Part shown: positions 1-11,756 of the stretch, in pieces
Layout: every line of letters starts with the position of its first letter
Numbering within the stretch: the first letter of the stretch is position 1
Assembly (NCBI RefSeq): GCF_000151315.2
Contig: NW_011887294.1
Span: 789,951-853,950 of the forward strand
Length of the DNA stretch: 64,000 bases
Origin: Capsaspora owczarzaki ATCC 30864
Lineage: Eukaryota; Opisthokonta; Filasterea
Reading direction: 5' to 3'
The notes under the pieces: generated by a model
Seen by the model: only the letters and a program-made list of their open reading frames with translations
Database searches by the model: none
Told to the model about the DNA's origin: nothing
Program-made: the position numbers and the translations under genes

Positions 1-271
1 GTCCTTCAGCGTCTGTTGCTCTGTCCTTTCCCCCCCCCCCACCCCCTGCTCCCATACTCACCTTTGACCGTGTGTCTCTCCCCAACTCTCGACGAACAGA
101 CACCCGCACAAGGAGCACACAGTCAACAGCATTCAGTGCGCTGTGTCTTGGCTTTTTTTTTTTTCTTTTTCAAACTTTTTTTTCAAACTTTTTTTTTTTT
201 TCGTTTGCTCAAAAACCCTGCCGTCCGCCGTGCGACCGAGTGCCAGTCCCCTCCCTGCGCTTGCAGCCAGC
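1..271. other. 5' flank / probable 5' UTR of the PHD-SET gene
   Basis: No gene is recognised here. The stretch is C-rich at first and then carries long T runs (about 153-201) just ahead of the PHD-SET start codon. An in-frame ATG at 143 would add a Phe-rich translation of the T runs, which looks like untranslated leader rather than protein. The promoter probably lies here or to the left of the window. Confidence 0.5.
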
Positions 272-3200
272 ATGGCCAAGTCCTCCACAGCGTCGGTAGC
301 GGGCACGGACGGCGGTGGCGGAGGAACGCCGCCCGAGCTGCCAGACAGCGCCACCGCCGCCGCCACGCCAGCAGCAGCAGCAGCTCTAACGCCTAGCGCG
401 CTGGTGCAGCAGCTGCATGCGCAACAAATGCTTGCAAACAACAGGCAGCCCCCTTCGACCCCAGTCGGTGCTGGCGCTGGCAAGCAGGGTCCTCCGTCAA
501 GTGGCAGCCGGTCCAAACCACGAAACAGCGCCAGCACGAGCAGCAGCAACACCAGCAAGCCAAAACGACCGCGCTCAGGCGCCAGTGCTTCCAAAGCACC
601 CGGTGCGGCCGCTGGCAAGTCCGGCACGGCGGCGCGAAAGAGTGGGCCAGCTGGAACGTCTGCCCAGCCATGTGCAGTAAGTTTTTTTTGTCGCCCTTCC
701 TTGCGTGTACCACAATGACATATGAACCTGGGTGCTGAGAGTGGTGTTGTGTGGTTGTTGTTGGATTCGAATTCCATGGGACGAGGACAGGCCGGGGGTG
801 GAGTTGCAAACACTTTTCGACATTGAACGCCGTCGCGTCGTCGCGTCGCTCTGTCCCACCGCCGCCGTGTTGCATGATTGTAGTACACGAAATCGACTCG
901 CTGTAGGGTCTACTCTGTTTGCTCACACAAAAACCAACCACCTGCCTCCTCTTAGGAAAACTCGGACGATGAGCAGGCAGAAGATTCCTTCCAAGGCGAA
1001 TATGTCACGCGCTGCATCTGTGGATTTAGCCACGACGATGGTTTTATGATTTGCTGTGATCGATGTGAGGTTTGGCAGCATCTTGATTGCATGGGTCTCA
1101 AGTCTGGACGACTGCCCGAGACGTACTACTGCGAGCACTGCTCGCCCCGTGATGTGAATAAGAGTCGCGCCATGCTCTTGCAGATGCGAAAACGCGAGTC
1201 GATGAATTCCAGCGATCTCTCGGACGACGAAGGCAGTGCTGTGCCACCACCACCACCGTCAAGCCGATCAACGCCCGGCAATGCTTCTCGCCAGCGAAGT
1301 TTGAGCACGACTGTGGTTCCAGTCGTCGTCGCCGCCCCTCCTCCTCCTCCTCCTCCCTCGGATTTTGCGTCCCGGTTGCTACGGCCATTGCCGAACGGCC
1401 ATCATTCACCCACCGTCAACATTGAAGACGACGTGGATGATTCACCGTCCGCTGCCGATGCTCCTCAGCCGGATCTGACGTCTGGAGCGGACGTCACTCC
1501 TCTTGTTAACTCATCTACGACAGTGCCTCCACCCCGGCTCTCGTCAGCACTGGCCAGCCGGCTGACGCCGCTCGTGATTCCCCCATCAACAACCTCCAAA
1601 GAGCTCTCGAGCTTATCGACGGCAAACTCAACCGACTCTGTCTCACCCTCGGTCGGCGAGTTGCCGCGCATGGAAATGTGCTGGGAGGCCCTCCCTTCCA
1701 ACCCATTTAATGCGCTTCATCAGTCAATCCAGCAGTGCATCGTTGAAAATGAAGATGCACGGGCCATTCTGGCAGACGAGGTGGCTCGCCTCGATGCGGA
1801 GCGCCACGCCAGCCGTGTCAATGTCACTACTGATAAGACTAGCCAAGCGCCGTCGACCGAATCCATGGAGACTGACGCGCAAGCGACTGCGGCTGCGCAA
1901 GGCGTGTCTGAGCCGCAAGTCATTCTTCCTCGTGACGCCAGCGACGTGGAAACAGTGCTGCTGGACGCGAGTCAGTACAATCCCGTGTCTAGCACTCTTT
2001 TTTGCAATGGTGCGCCAGCGCCAGTACTATCCATCGAGCCTGTTGGTCCCAACCAGCAACGAAAAGGCGTGCTTGTTGCGGACAATGTCTCGGTTGGCCG
2101 TTTCCTTTGTGAGTTCCTGGGCGAAATCACAACACCTGCGGCAGCGTTGCACTGCCATGAAGCGGCTTTGGCCCAGTTGCGTTCAGAACTCGTCTCTTTT
2201 GCGCCGCAACACGCCGAGCTTGCCGACTCGATTTCCCCCAGCTCTGTTCCTCTCCCGTACGCCCTCTTCCATCCACGATTGGGTCTATGTATTGACGCCA
2301 CCCGTCATGGAAATGATGCCCGATTCATCCGACGCTCGTGCACCCCTACTGCGCAGCTGAAACAACTATTAGTGGTGGGCGATTTCGCTCCCGACTCGTC
2401 CACCGCCTTGCCCAACCGCCTGCATTTTGGCATTTTCGCCGCGTCCGACATGGTCAAAGGCGCGGAAGTCACCCTCGCGTTCGACTTTCCGGTGGACGAT
2501 GCGCGCTTTCCTGTCGAGTGTGCGTGCACGTCGGCCAATTGCGCCATGTCGGATTGGCGGCAGCGCATGCTCGCCGAACGTAGCTTTCCTGGGTTGATAT
2601 CAAGCCAAGATGCTTTGCAACGAAAACGCAGGGCGTCAGTCTCGCAAGATGACCAGCAGGTGCTAAAGCGAATGCGCATGATTAGTGAAACGGGCACCGA
2701 GCTCGACGCCGATGCCAACAAGTCTGCTGCTTTGGACGCTGAACTCGTCAAATCCGAGCCATCCGACTCGGCTCCCATGGATACTGCAGACCACGCTCTG
2801 GTGTCTTCGCAAGACGCTTCGTCCCAACACGAGTCGTCGGCGCCTTCCAGCGCGGTTCCTGTCATTGAGACGCGCAGTCCGCTGCTCGACATGGATCCGA
2901 AAAAGATGACGCGAGAGGAGCGCAAAATGTACGCCCTGCTCAAGCAATTCGAAAAGGTCGAGGCCAAGCAGCAGGCGGCCAACAAGAACGCCGCTGGCTC
3001 GACCACTCCGACGCACAACGGCCACGCTGCTGCCATGCGTCGCACCTCGACGACGGCATCACCAGCGCCCCAGCGCAAGCGTGGCGCTGAAGCTCCCGCG
3101 ACGCCGCAACAGGCCCCGGGTGCCTCAGCCCCGCCAATGACCCCATCCGATGCCGAACTCAATCGCAAGCGTAGCCACACCGCCATGGCGCTGCCATCGG

Positions 3201-5449
3201 GAACGTCGGCCCCACCGACTCCGCTCGCTACGCCAAGAGCAACGTCCCGTTCACGACTGCCTTCAGTCGACGCCAGTAGCAGACCACTCGTGCTGACGGT
3301 GGCCATGTTGAACGCTGACACCTCGCTCTTCCCAGTCATCGAAACGGACAGTCCTCCGTGCACGCCCACGCGCGCCCGTGTGCTTCAGCTCGCGCACATG
3401 TCGCCCGCTGCAGTGGGCGTCTCTTCGGCCACGTCAACCTCGACTCCAGCGACGCTCTCAGGCAGCATTTCGCAGTCTGTGTTTGCCTTCCCTGCTAGCA
3501 GCACCGCTGCTCCCACCGCCAACGCAGTGGAAGCCGGCGTCACAAGCTCTCGGGAATCCCCAGCGCCACTCGTCGCTGCTCGCTTTGGCAAGAAGGCGTG
3601 GGCTCGCGAGTTTGCCGCGACCGAGCAGAACGGCAGCGTGCCTTCCCCGCTCGCCTCGCCGTCGGTGAGTGGCTCGGGCCTGTCCACCCCCGTTGCCACG
3701 CCGCTCAGCCTCAAGTCCGACATGGTTCAGCCATTGTTTGAGCATCACCATTTCCCTTTGGTGCCCGTGCACGAGCTCCTCGCCAATCCTGCCTCCCCCG
3801 CAGGCCGAGGCAAGAAGGCTTGGCTGCGAGACTTTCTTGACAAGGACACTGCCCCGCCGCGAGTGGTGCCGACCTCGCTCTCCATGACGTCTGGGCTGCC
3901 CTCGCTGCCGTTTGCAATGGAGGTCGAGTCATCGTCGTCGACCTCGACGCTTCCTTTGCCGTTGAGCAGCAGCTTTGTGGTTGCCGATGCCTCGCAATCA
4001 CTCGGCGCGTCCTCGATGAATGTCGTCGCCCCGCTGGAAAGCAGCAGTGGTAGCAGTATCCTCTTGCAAGCGTCATCATCAGTGGCCGCCGCCACTCCAC
4101 TGGTCGCGTCGCAGCCGTCCAGCTTGGAGCCACCATCGAGCGTCGATCTCACCAACAACCTGCCACAGCAAGGAGAGGTGCACAGTTTGGCTCCTACTCA
4201 ATCACTTCCGAGCAGCTTGCCTGATACGCTCGCCGCTGCCAGCGCTCCAGTCGTATCTTTGGATGGCTCTTTTGCTGCAGATGCGGCTTTGTCCGCACCG
4301 CGGGCGGCGCCCAACACCCCGACCAAGAAGAAGCTCAATCTTGGTGACTACTTTAAGCGCAAGTCTGCCCCCGGTGAAACCCCGCTGGAGACGCCGTCGT
4401 CCGAATCCCTTCCGCCAGTGTTTCCACCATCCGCTTCGCTCAGTGCAAGTTTGCCGGTTGTTGCAGAGGCCGCTGTACCGCAGAGCGTTGCCAAACAGGC
4501 TTTGCCACCGTTGCCTGCTGCTGTGGTTGCGCCAACCAACTCCATGGTGATGGTTGAAGATGCTGCTGCAGGAGGAGCAGGTGCCAGCTCGCTTGACCGG
4601 TCTACCATCTCACTCGGCCAGCCAACCATGCCGCGACCTGGCGCCTCTGCTGCACTCGAGTCCAACGGACTTGACCATTCCAGTATCAACATTCTCGAGC
4701 GTATGCATCAGCCATTGTCTGCAGCGCCGCCCTCCACGCTCTCCGCGACTCCATCCGCCTCGGCGCCATCCTCTGCAACGTCCGCCTCCTCCACCTCGAC
4801 GTCCGCCGCTCCGGCCGGCATGAGCAACGTGTTTGCGGGCAGCGGCTTTGGATTCCCGTCGTTTGGAGCCTTCCAATCAGCGCCTGCTCAAGCCCCGCAG
4901 CAACAACCGCGGCCTTCTGGTCCATCTGGTCCTTCGACTCCTGGCCAACAGCCTGCCTTTGGTGCGCCCTTTATGAATGCTGGCATGCCGACCGGGTTCC
5001 CTCCTTCGTCCCACCCCATGGCTATGAACGCCTTCAACCAAGGTCCGATGCCAGGCCAGCCGCCGGCGTTTGGCATGCCCATGAGCGCAGGCGCGCCTGG
5101 CCATCATGGCTGGCAAGGCCACCCGCAGCAGCAACAGCCGCACAACATGCCGCCCTTTGACTGGAATGGCAGCGGCCGAGGTGGAATGGACCACCGTGAA
5201 GCCGGTCGCGATTTCAATGCAGATCGTGCCGATTCCTATCGTGGCGGGCGTCCATCCTTTGATCGCGACTTTCGAGGCGCTCCTCGTGGGCGCCCGTACC
5301 ATGGCAACATGCCCTACTCGCGCGACTCGGTCGAGCGTGATCGCGATCGGGACCAAAGAGAGCGTGAGCGCGATCGCGATCGTGAACGAGACATGCGGGA
5401 TCGGGATCGCGAGCGTGAATTGCGAGAGCGCGACCGCGAGCGTGTTTGA
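272..5449 (+). CDS. PHD finger-SET domain chromatin protein, SETD5/MLL5/UpSET/Set3-like
   Basis: Two exons, 272-676 and 956-5449, joined at GTAAGT...TTAG in phase 0, give 1,632 residues. A PHD finger spans about residues 155-198 ([21 protein letters not shown], then QHLDCMG and YYCEHC). A SET domain spans about 466-670 and contains [13 protein letters not shown] and a post-SET-like CACTSANC. In active SET enzymes the cofactor motif is NHxC. The RRSC form here is the one seen in SETD5, MLL5 and yeast Set3, which are thought to have little or no methyltransferase activity and to act as scaffolds for histone deacetylase complexes. The long middle is Ser/Pro/Ala-rich, and two short repeats, [10 protein letters not shown] and [11 protein letters not shown], occur near residues 1010-1090. 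The C-terminus is Gly/Pro-rich and ends in Arg-Asp/Arg-Glu dipeptides (about 1593-1632), as in splicing-linked proteins. The nuclear chromatin-reader role is inferred from family. The start at 272 is preferred over 143. Confidence 0.88.
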
Positions 5450-5539
5450 TTCTTGCCTCGTGTCGCGTTGGAGCCAGTGCTCTCGTTTGTGAGCATTTTC
5501 GTTCGGTTTTTCTCGTTTATTTCTGTGTTCTTGTGTTCT

Positions 5540-5570
<31 letters not shown>

Positions 5571-5829
5571 CTTCCTCTTCTTCTTCTTTTTTTCGTATAC
5601 TCTTTCTGATTTCCATCAACGGTTTATTTCCCCTTTCTTGCTTGTTATTTTTTTTTCCTTTGTTGTTTGTGTGCGTATGCGTGTGTGTCTTGGTGCTCGA
5701 TCTCATTGTCATGCAATTGCTTCATTGCGTTAATATCTACGAATCTTTGCATTTACAACTTTTTTTTTTCATCATTGTTACAACAATAGCTTTTGGCATT
5801 GGGCTCGTTCAACAAAACACCAAACCAAA
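5450..5829. other. Convergent intergenic region between PHD-SET gene and VPS34
   Basis: This is the 3' flank of two convergent genes. It contains a T run at about 5548-5570 and further T-rich sequence to 5660. No open frame other than low-complexity Phe-rich translation is present. It probably holds the two 3' UTRs and polyadenylation sites. Confidence 0.5.
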
Positions 5830-8800
5830 CTACTTGCGCCAGTACTGGGCCCACTTGTGAATGGTCTCGGAAATCTGCGCAAAGAGCGCGCTAACGCTCT
5901 CGTCGATCAGCTGTTGGAAGAACTGCACGGCCTGCTCGTCCGATAGCTGGAGTTGGAACTTTTCCTGGACCTGATCAAGTTGATCAAGCATTTCAGAGAT
6001 GTCAAGAAAAATGAGAACGAAAAACCAAACCACCAAACTCCGCAAACGGGAGCGCAGCACCAAACACTGGTTTGTCATGTACCCACCTTCATTACGGCCT
6101 TGTCTGGCTCGTTGGCAATGTCAGGTACGCTTGAGTCAACCATCAGAGTGAACAAGTTGAGAATGAGGTTGGAGGACTTGCGTAGAATCAGGAAGGCGTT
6201 GTAGCAGTGCGCCAAAAACTTTTTGTAGTGCACGGAATTGGCACCACCCATGCCTTCAACCATTTCCTTGGCGAGCTTCATTGGCGGTGGGAAGGGCTTC
6301 GGGTCGCGCCCGAGAATGTAACCAAAGTCAATGTGGAGCAGGTTGCCAGACTCGCTCAGCAGCAGATTGTCGAGATGACGATCGCCAATGCCAAGAAGAT
6401 ACGTAATGACGCAGTACCCGGCCATACTCTTGACGTACGTGTCCATGACCTCCTGCGACACGGAGCTGTCCGACTTGCGCAAGTACGCCTGGATGGAGCC
6501 GTGTTTTTCAAGCACAGCCGCGACAGGCATGGCGTTGACGAACTGGACCAACCCGTTCTCGCTGCTCGTGGCCAACACCTTGTAGGGTGTGAGCTTCAGG
6601 TCCAAGTTTTCCTTTCTGAGAAGCCGGTCCATCAGAGAAATGATTTGGAGGATGAGTTGGTCTTGGCGCAAATCGTCGCCCGATTTGAAAAGGGTCTGTG
6701 GCGCGGGCATTCCCAAAAAAAAAGGGGGGGGAAAGGATTTGGGGAGGAGGGGGAGGTAAAGTGTGTTTCAAGTCAAACATGAGCCATTCAAAAAACGATG
6801 CAGTGCAACAACCACACGCAAGGGTTGATTGATAACGTACGACATATTGCTGGTTGTCCTCGGTCAGGAAGGTAATGCGCAAGGGTGTCAGCGCACTCTT
6901 AAACATGGACGCGTTTGAAGCCATGATGCCCACCACTTTGACACGGGGATCGAGGGGGAGGGGCAACGGATCGAAATGCAGCAAATCCGAGCGCTCGCTC
7001 AGGATGGCAACCAATCGGGTGATCTGCGACAAAATTCAAACAAAACAAACAAAAAACATTTCAGCCAACAAGACTCGGAAGCAGCCAACAGGGAGAGGAC
7101 AGAGAAAAAGGTGCCAAACCTTTTTGTCTCGTGATTCTTTGGTCGCCTTCAAATCTTTGTAGATGGTGACGAGAGAAGTCACCAACCGTTCTTGGCGGTT
7201 GAGTATACTGACAACGGAGCGCTTTGAAGGATCCTGCAATGGTTTTCACGACATGTAAGCTTTTGTTTTTTTCGTTTTGGCTTGGCTTCAACAAACTTGG
7301 AGCACTCACCCGCATCAGTGTTTTGCGCAAGTCCGCAGACGCGGCGCGGTAAATGCGGCCATGCTTGGCATCTTCAAACTCGACAACAAAGTACCTGTTG
7401 AATGGAAAAGTGCCGGGATTGTCAGAGAAGCATCCGAGCGGCTAGCCACACAAAACAAAGCAACAACAAAAACTCACCAATACAAAAATACGGCAAGCTC
7501 GGTATTTTGGACTGCACGGGAGATGAGAAAGCGCACAAGAGAGGATTGATTCATGACGGAAAACTGGGAATCGTCGTCAGACTTGTCGCCGAAATTGGAT
7601 TCAGAGTCCGGGTTGCTGGCGTCCAGCGCAGCCTGCGAGTTGGCACCGCTGCCAATGGTGTTGGTCAGAGGCACATTGGCTGCAGCAAGGTTGTCCTCGA
7701 GGGTGGAGGAACGCGAATCAAGCACAATGCCTTCAAACTTGACAGCCTGCACGAGCTGAAGCAAGTAGCTCGTCAGGTCATCGTCAGCGGCGCGCTCTAG
7801 GCGAGTCACGGCATATTCGCGCACAGCTGGCTCGGTAAATTGCGAGGACAGCAGCTCGAGGGCATCGTCGATATCGATCGGATCCCACAAGGCCAGCAAC
7901 GTGGTGGCCTGCTTGATCTGGTCGGATTCAAGCCAATCAACGGCCTTCAAGAATTTGGTCAGCGCTCGCTTGTCACGGGCCAGATGGTACCGGAATCGCC
8001 ATAACAAATCCTTTTCGTCGCCCACCAGGACTTTTGTTGGAGGGTATTTGACCAGCATCTGCGGCAAAGAGGGGGAGGGAGGGCGAAACCAACATTAGTA
8101 ACACGGATGCAGCCGACAACCATCAACTAAACACACAAGGAGACGAGTGAAACAAAAAAAAAAGAAAATGACGTACAAACAAAGTATCGCGAATGTGGGC
8201 GTTCGGCTTGAGTAAACGATCCAGCGGTCCATGGCGGTGGTTGCGTGTTAGTTTTTTGTGTTTGGCTTCGACCAAATTGTCACGATGGAGGTCTGGATCA
8301 TGCACAAAGCTCACGTCTGCCGATACTGGCGGCATGGTGTAGCGTTCATCGGCGTCCTGTTTTGTTTGGGGGGAGGGGGTATTTCAATGAAATAAAGATG
8401 AACGAAACGAGTCGAATCATCAACCAAAACAAAAAAAACCAGCAAGCGTCAAGAAAAGAGTCATGCAGGTACCGTTTCATGGTAGACGATGGCATGATTG
8501 AAACGAGGAAACTCAATGTAGAGGAATGTCTCGCGGGATGCGTTGGACATGCGCTGTGGAATTGAACAAGGAAAACAAAGTGTTTGCCGCATGATGGCAT
8601 GGTGGTGAGTGAAAGCATAATTGGGGACGCCTTTGAAAGCGCAGACGCGCAGCAACAACGAGCTCTTCACCTGCTGGACTTGGGCGATCGCCTGCCACGC
8701 AGCACTATCCAGCCAATCGATTCGGTCCATTTCGTGGCGTTGATACTTTTTGATCAGCTGTGTCGCCATTGCCAAACCAGCCAACGCCCAATCGACAAGA

Positions 8801-10028
8801 AAATGGCAACCAACGAGAACAAACGGAGAACAAAATACCAAAAAACACAAAAACGTCAGCAAACCCACACAAAAACCAACGAATAAAACATGGACAATAG
8901 GTTCGTACCGACTCGAGCCGGTCACTCTCGTCGACATCTCCTTGCTTGGCTGGTGTGGTTGTGGGGTTTTTGCCATCGGCTTCGACGTAGGGCCAAAGAT
9001 GCAGCCTGTGATTTGCTTTTCGGAGTGTGCCGTTCCTGCCAAAGAGGGAAATGGTGCTGCCGCCAATCGGAATGATGCGGCGTGGTGCGAAGATGTCCCA
9101 CACAGTGATGGCAAGCACCGAGTCGCGTGGCAGATCGCGGTACGCGATGGGAAGCGTTAGCCATTCGTTCCATCTGCACGAGGAAAAGGCCAACAAAACA
9201 GGTAAGAATCGAGAGACGAGAACAACGATCGCCACACAGAAATCCTCCATCGCAGTTCATCGGCATACGCAATTTCGTTTGAAAACGCCTTGAATCGCGT
9301 TTTGGAAGACAGACCGAGCGGCTTGCCTTCCGAGAACACTTGGCAAGTCACGAAAAAATCGGGACGATCGCTGCACCAGAGCAACCAGAGCGAGCCAAAC
9401 AATTCAAAAGAGTCGAATGAGTGAACTGCGAACAACAAAGCAAAGCAAAGCAAGAACGGCGCACCTGAGTGACTGGCCCGAGTAGCGCATGTACGCGTTG
9501 TCCAACTTGGTTTGGAACGAAATGTCTGGTCGAAAACCCTCGAGTTTGATACTGCCGCCACCAAGCAATGAGTCAGCAAAACAAAAAACCAAAAGTGCAA
9601 CACAATGCAACCACGCCACGCTCGAGCACAGCGAGCGAGCGGGGAGAACCGAGCGAGCGCACAATGGCTGTGCGTGCAGCTTGAGCAAATGCGCGTCCCA
9701 CTCACATCTTGACGTGCAGGTGGACCAGCAGATCGCAGCTGCGCCCGTACTGCAGCATCGTCGGCCCACTGATGGCAGTGCCCGATGCTCCAGAGCTCGA
9801 AGCAGCAGCAGCAGAGCTCGATGACACGGCCAAGCTGCTTGCTGAAGCAACTCCGCCAACGCTGCTGCCGCTCGGTCCAACGCCGCTCACGCCCGCCCCG
9901 AGGCCGCCAAGGGGAAGGCCGCTGTTGACAGAAGCGCCCATGCCCATGCCAGACACTCCGCCGACGCCGACGGGGCCGGAGCCGGCGCCGCCACTGCTGG
10001 ACACCCCCACGATTGGCCGACTGGTCAT
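5830..10028 (-). CDS. VPS34: Class III phosphatidylinositol 3-kinase VPS34
   Basis: This lipid kinase makes PI3P for endosome sorting and autophagy, working with VPS15 and Beclin/Atg6. Thirteen exons on the minus strand: 10028-9706, 9551-9465, 9370-9236, 9173-8909, 8757-8671, 8553-8473, 8356-8177, 8058-7478, 7394-7310, 7233-7120, 7023-6841, 6695-6087 and 5970-5830. They close in frame to 956 residues (human 887). The order is a Gly/Ser-rich N-tail, a C2 domain ([15 protein letters not shown]), the helical PIK domain ([21 protein letters not shown]) and the kinase domain. The kinase has [18 protein letters not shown], catalytic GDRHLDNLL, activation [18 protein letters not shown] and the family-typical C-terminal HKWAQYWRK. 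The junction of exons 3 and 4 (donor GTGGCG at 9235) is the least certain. The exon 6 donor is GTACCT, which is weak. The start at 10028 follows a long T run on this strand. Family assignment is very secure. Confidence 0.96.
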
Positions 10029-10044
10029 TGGAACAAGAGGAAGG

Positions 10045-10077
<33 letters not shown>

Positions 10078-11756
10078 AGACTGGCAATCCAAAGCAAAGC
10101 AATTGAATTCGTTCAAGCTTTTCGGTGATGACGCTGAGTTTGTGCTGCTCTGTTGTAGTTTTTCACCCAAATCGTCGCTCCCTCTTTCTCAGACAAATGC
10201 AACGCAACCCAATTCAACAACAATGCACTCTTTTCTTTTTTTTTTTTGTAGTTTTTTTTTTTTTTTTTTTTTGGTCTCGTTGTAATTCGCAGAGGATTGT
10301 CCCGTCCCTTTTTTTCTCTCTCTCTCCTTCGTAAGGTGTGTGCACCAGAACTTGAACGGCCCATGCAAGCTCTACTGCGACTCTTCTGCTCTCAGCTCGT
10401 GTTGGGGGGGGGTTGGGCGGCTCAGCAGACGTCCTCTGGTGTCCTGAAGAGCTGAAAGGCGCGCTTTTTTTTTTTTTTTTTGGTTTGGTTTCGCTCGACG
10501 CTGACTCTTCTTCTCAGCGTGAGATGTGCTCGGTTGGTTTTGGTGTTGTGCCAGAGCATTGTTGTGTGGTGCCCGCGGTGGTCAGCCAGCCACGGCGAGT
10601 GCGCAACGAACGCTCAAACTTCACACACAAGCCAGCAAAATTTGAAAAAACAAAAAAAAAAAAAAACAAGAGCTCGCTTCGATAAATAGCATTATTTATT
10701 ATTTATGACAATTTGAGTGTTTTGCAGATCACTATTATCGACGCTGTCGTTCGCTGCCGTTTGTTCGGTCCGCCGGGGGTGACTGTCGTTCATCCAAACC
10801 CTCAACGTGGCACTCTGTCATTGGGTCCCATCTTCTCCCCTTTTTCCCGTCGTGGGGCGCCGCTTCAACGGTCGAAACGAAGGGTTCAGGCGTTGGTGAC
10901 GCTTTCGAACTTTTTTTTTTCTTTTTGTTCTTTTTTTTTTTTTTTTTTTTTGTGGTCGAGACTTTTCTGATATCTTATCCACTTTATTGGTCTAGCGGCG
11001 ACTGCACGCGTGTGTGTGCGTTTACGTCGAGGGTGACCATAAACGCCGCTGTCGTGCACTGGCAAGTGCAGTGCAAGTGACTCGAAAGACGCGCCAAAAC
11101 CAAAAAAAAAAAAAAAAAAAGAATTGCATCGAACTTACGGCGATCAACGCTCGATAGCGACCTCGCAGCCGATGTGGGGCGTTGTTGTGGGGTGTGCAGC
11201 TTGCGTGATAGTGTTTGTCTTGCATGTGACGGAATGGCGTGAGCGGCTGACTTGACCTGCCGCGTTTTCCAATCGGAGTGCAGCGTTTGATTTTTTTTTT
11301 TTTTTTTTTTTTGTCTGGCTTTGGCTTTGGCTGTTGCCCCTGCATTGTCCTCCCCCTCTCCCTCGCGTTCGCTCATGAGTGTGTTGGACGACTCTCTATT
11401 CCGTAGTCATCGCACACAATGATCCTCTGATTCGATGATGACTGCTGCTTGCTCCGCGTGTTGTACTTGCGCTCTAGCTTCCTAACTTGTCTTTTGTGAT
11501 GGTTTTTTTGTTCCTTTTTTTTTTTCTTCTCTTTGGTCCTCACAGTCTCACGCAGCGGGCACACACTGCAGTTGTGCTTTCATCCGACTCGATTGAACGC
11601 AACGCGCTCCTGTTGCTTGTGCATTCGAACCGGGCGGACAGCAGGCCATTCCTTGCCGATTCGGATCTTCTCCATTTGTGTCGATCTAGCCCAAAACCCC
11701 GAAATCCAAACCGCTGAGAACGACAAACCCCAAAGAAGCAAAAGCCACCATAAGGC
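10029..11756. other. Divergent intergenic region between VPS34 and the CYR1-type cyclase
   Basis: About 1.7 kb with no recognisable gene. It carries at least seven pure A or T runs of 15-30 bases (for example 10046-10074, 10250-10272, 10467-10481, 10933-10951, 11101-11120 and 11290-11312). Upstream regions of both divergent genes must lie here. Short open frames are poly-Phe or poly-Lys artefacts of these runs. I see no RNA gene. Confidence 0.5.

Noticed and set aside
143-271. In-frame N-terminal extension of the PHD-SET protein
   Set aside because: It translates T runs into Phe-rich sequence and is most likely 5' UTR. The ATG at 272 begins ordinary protein-like sequence.
10013-11376. Lys- or Phe-rich small proteins between VPS34 and the cyclase
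   Set aside because: They are translations of A/T homopolymers and appear on both strands without conserved features.
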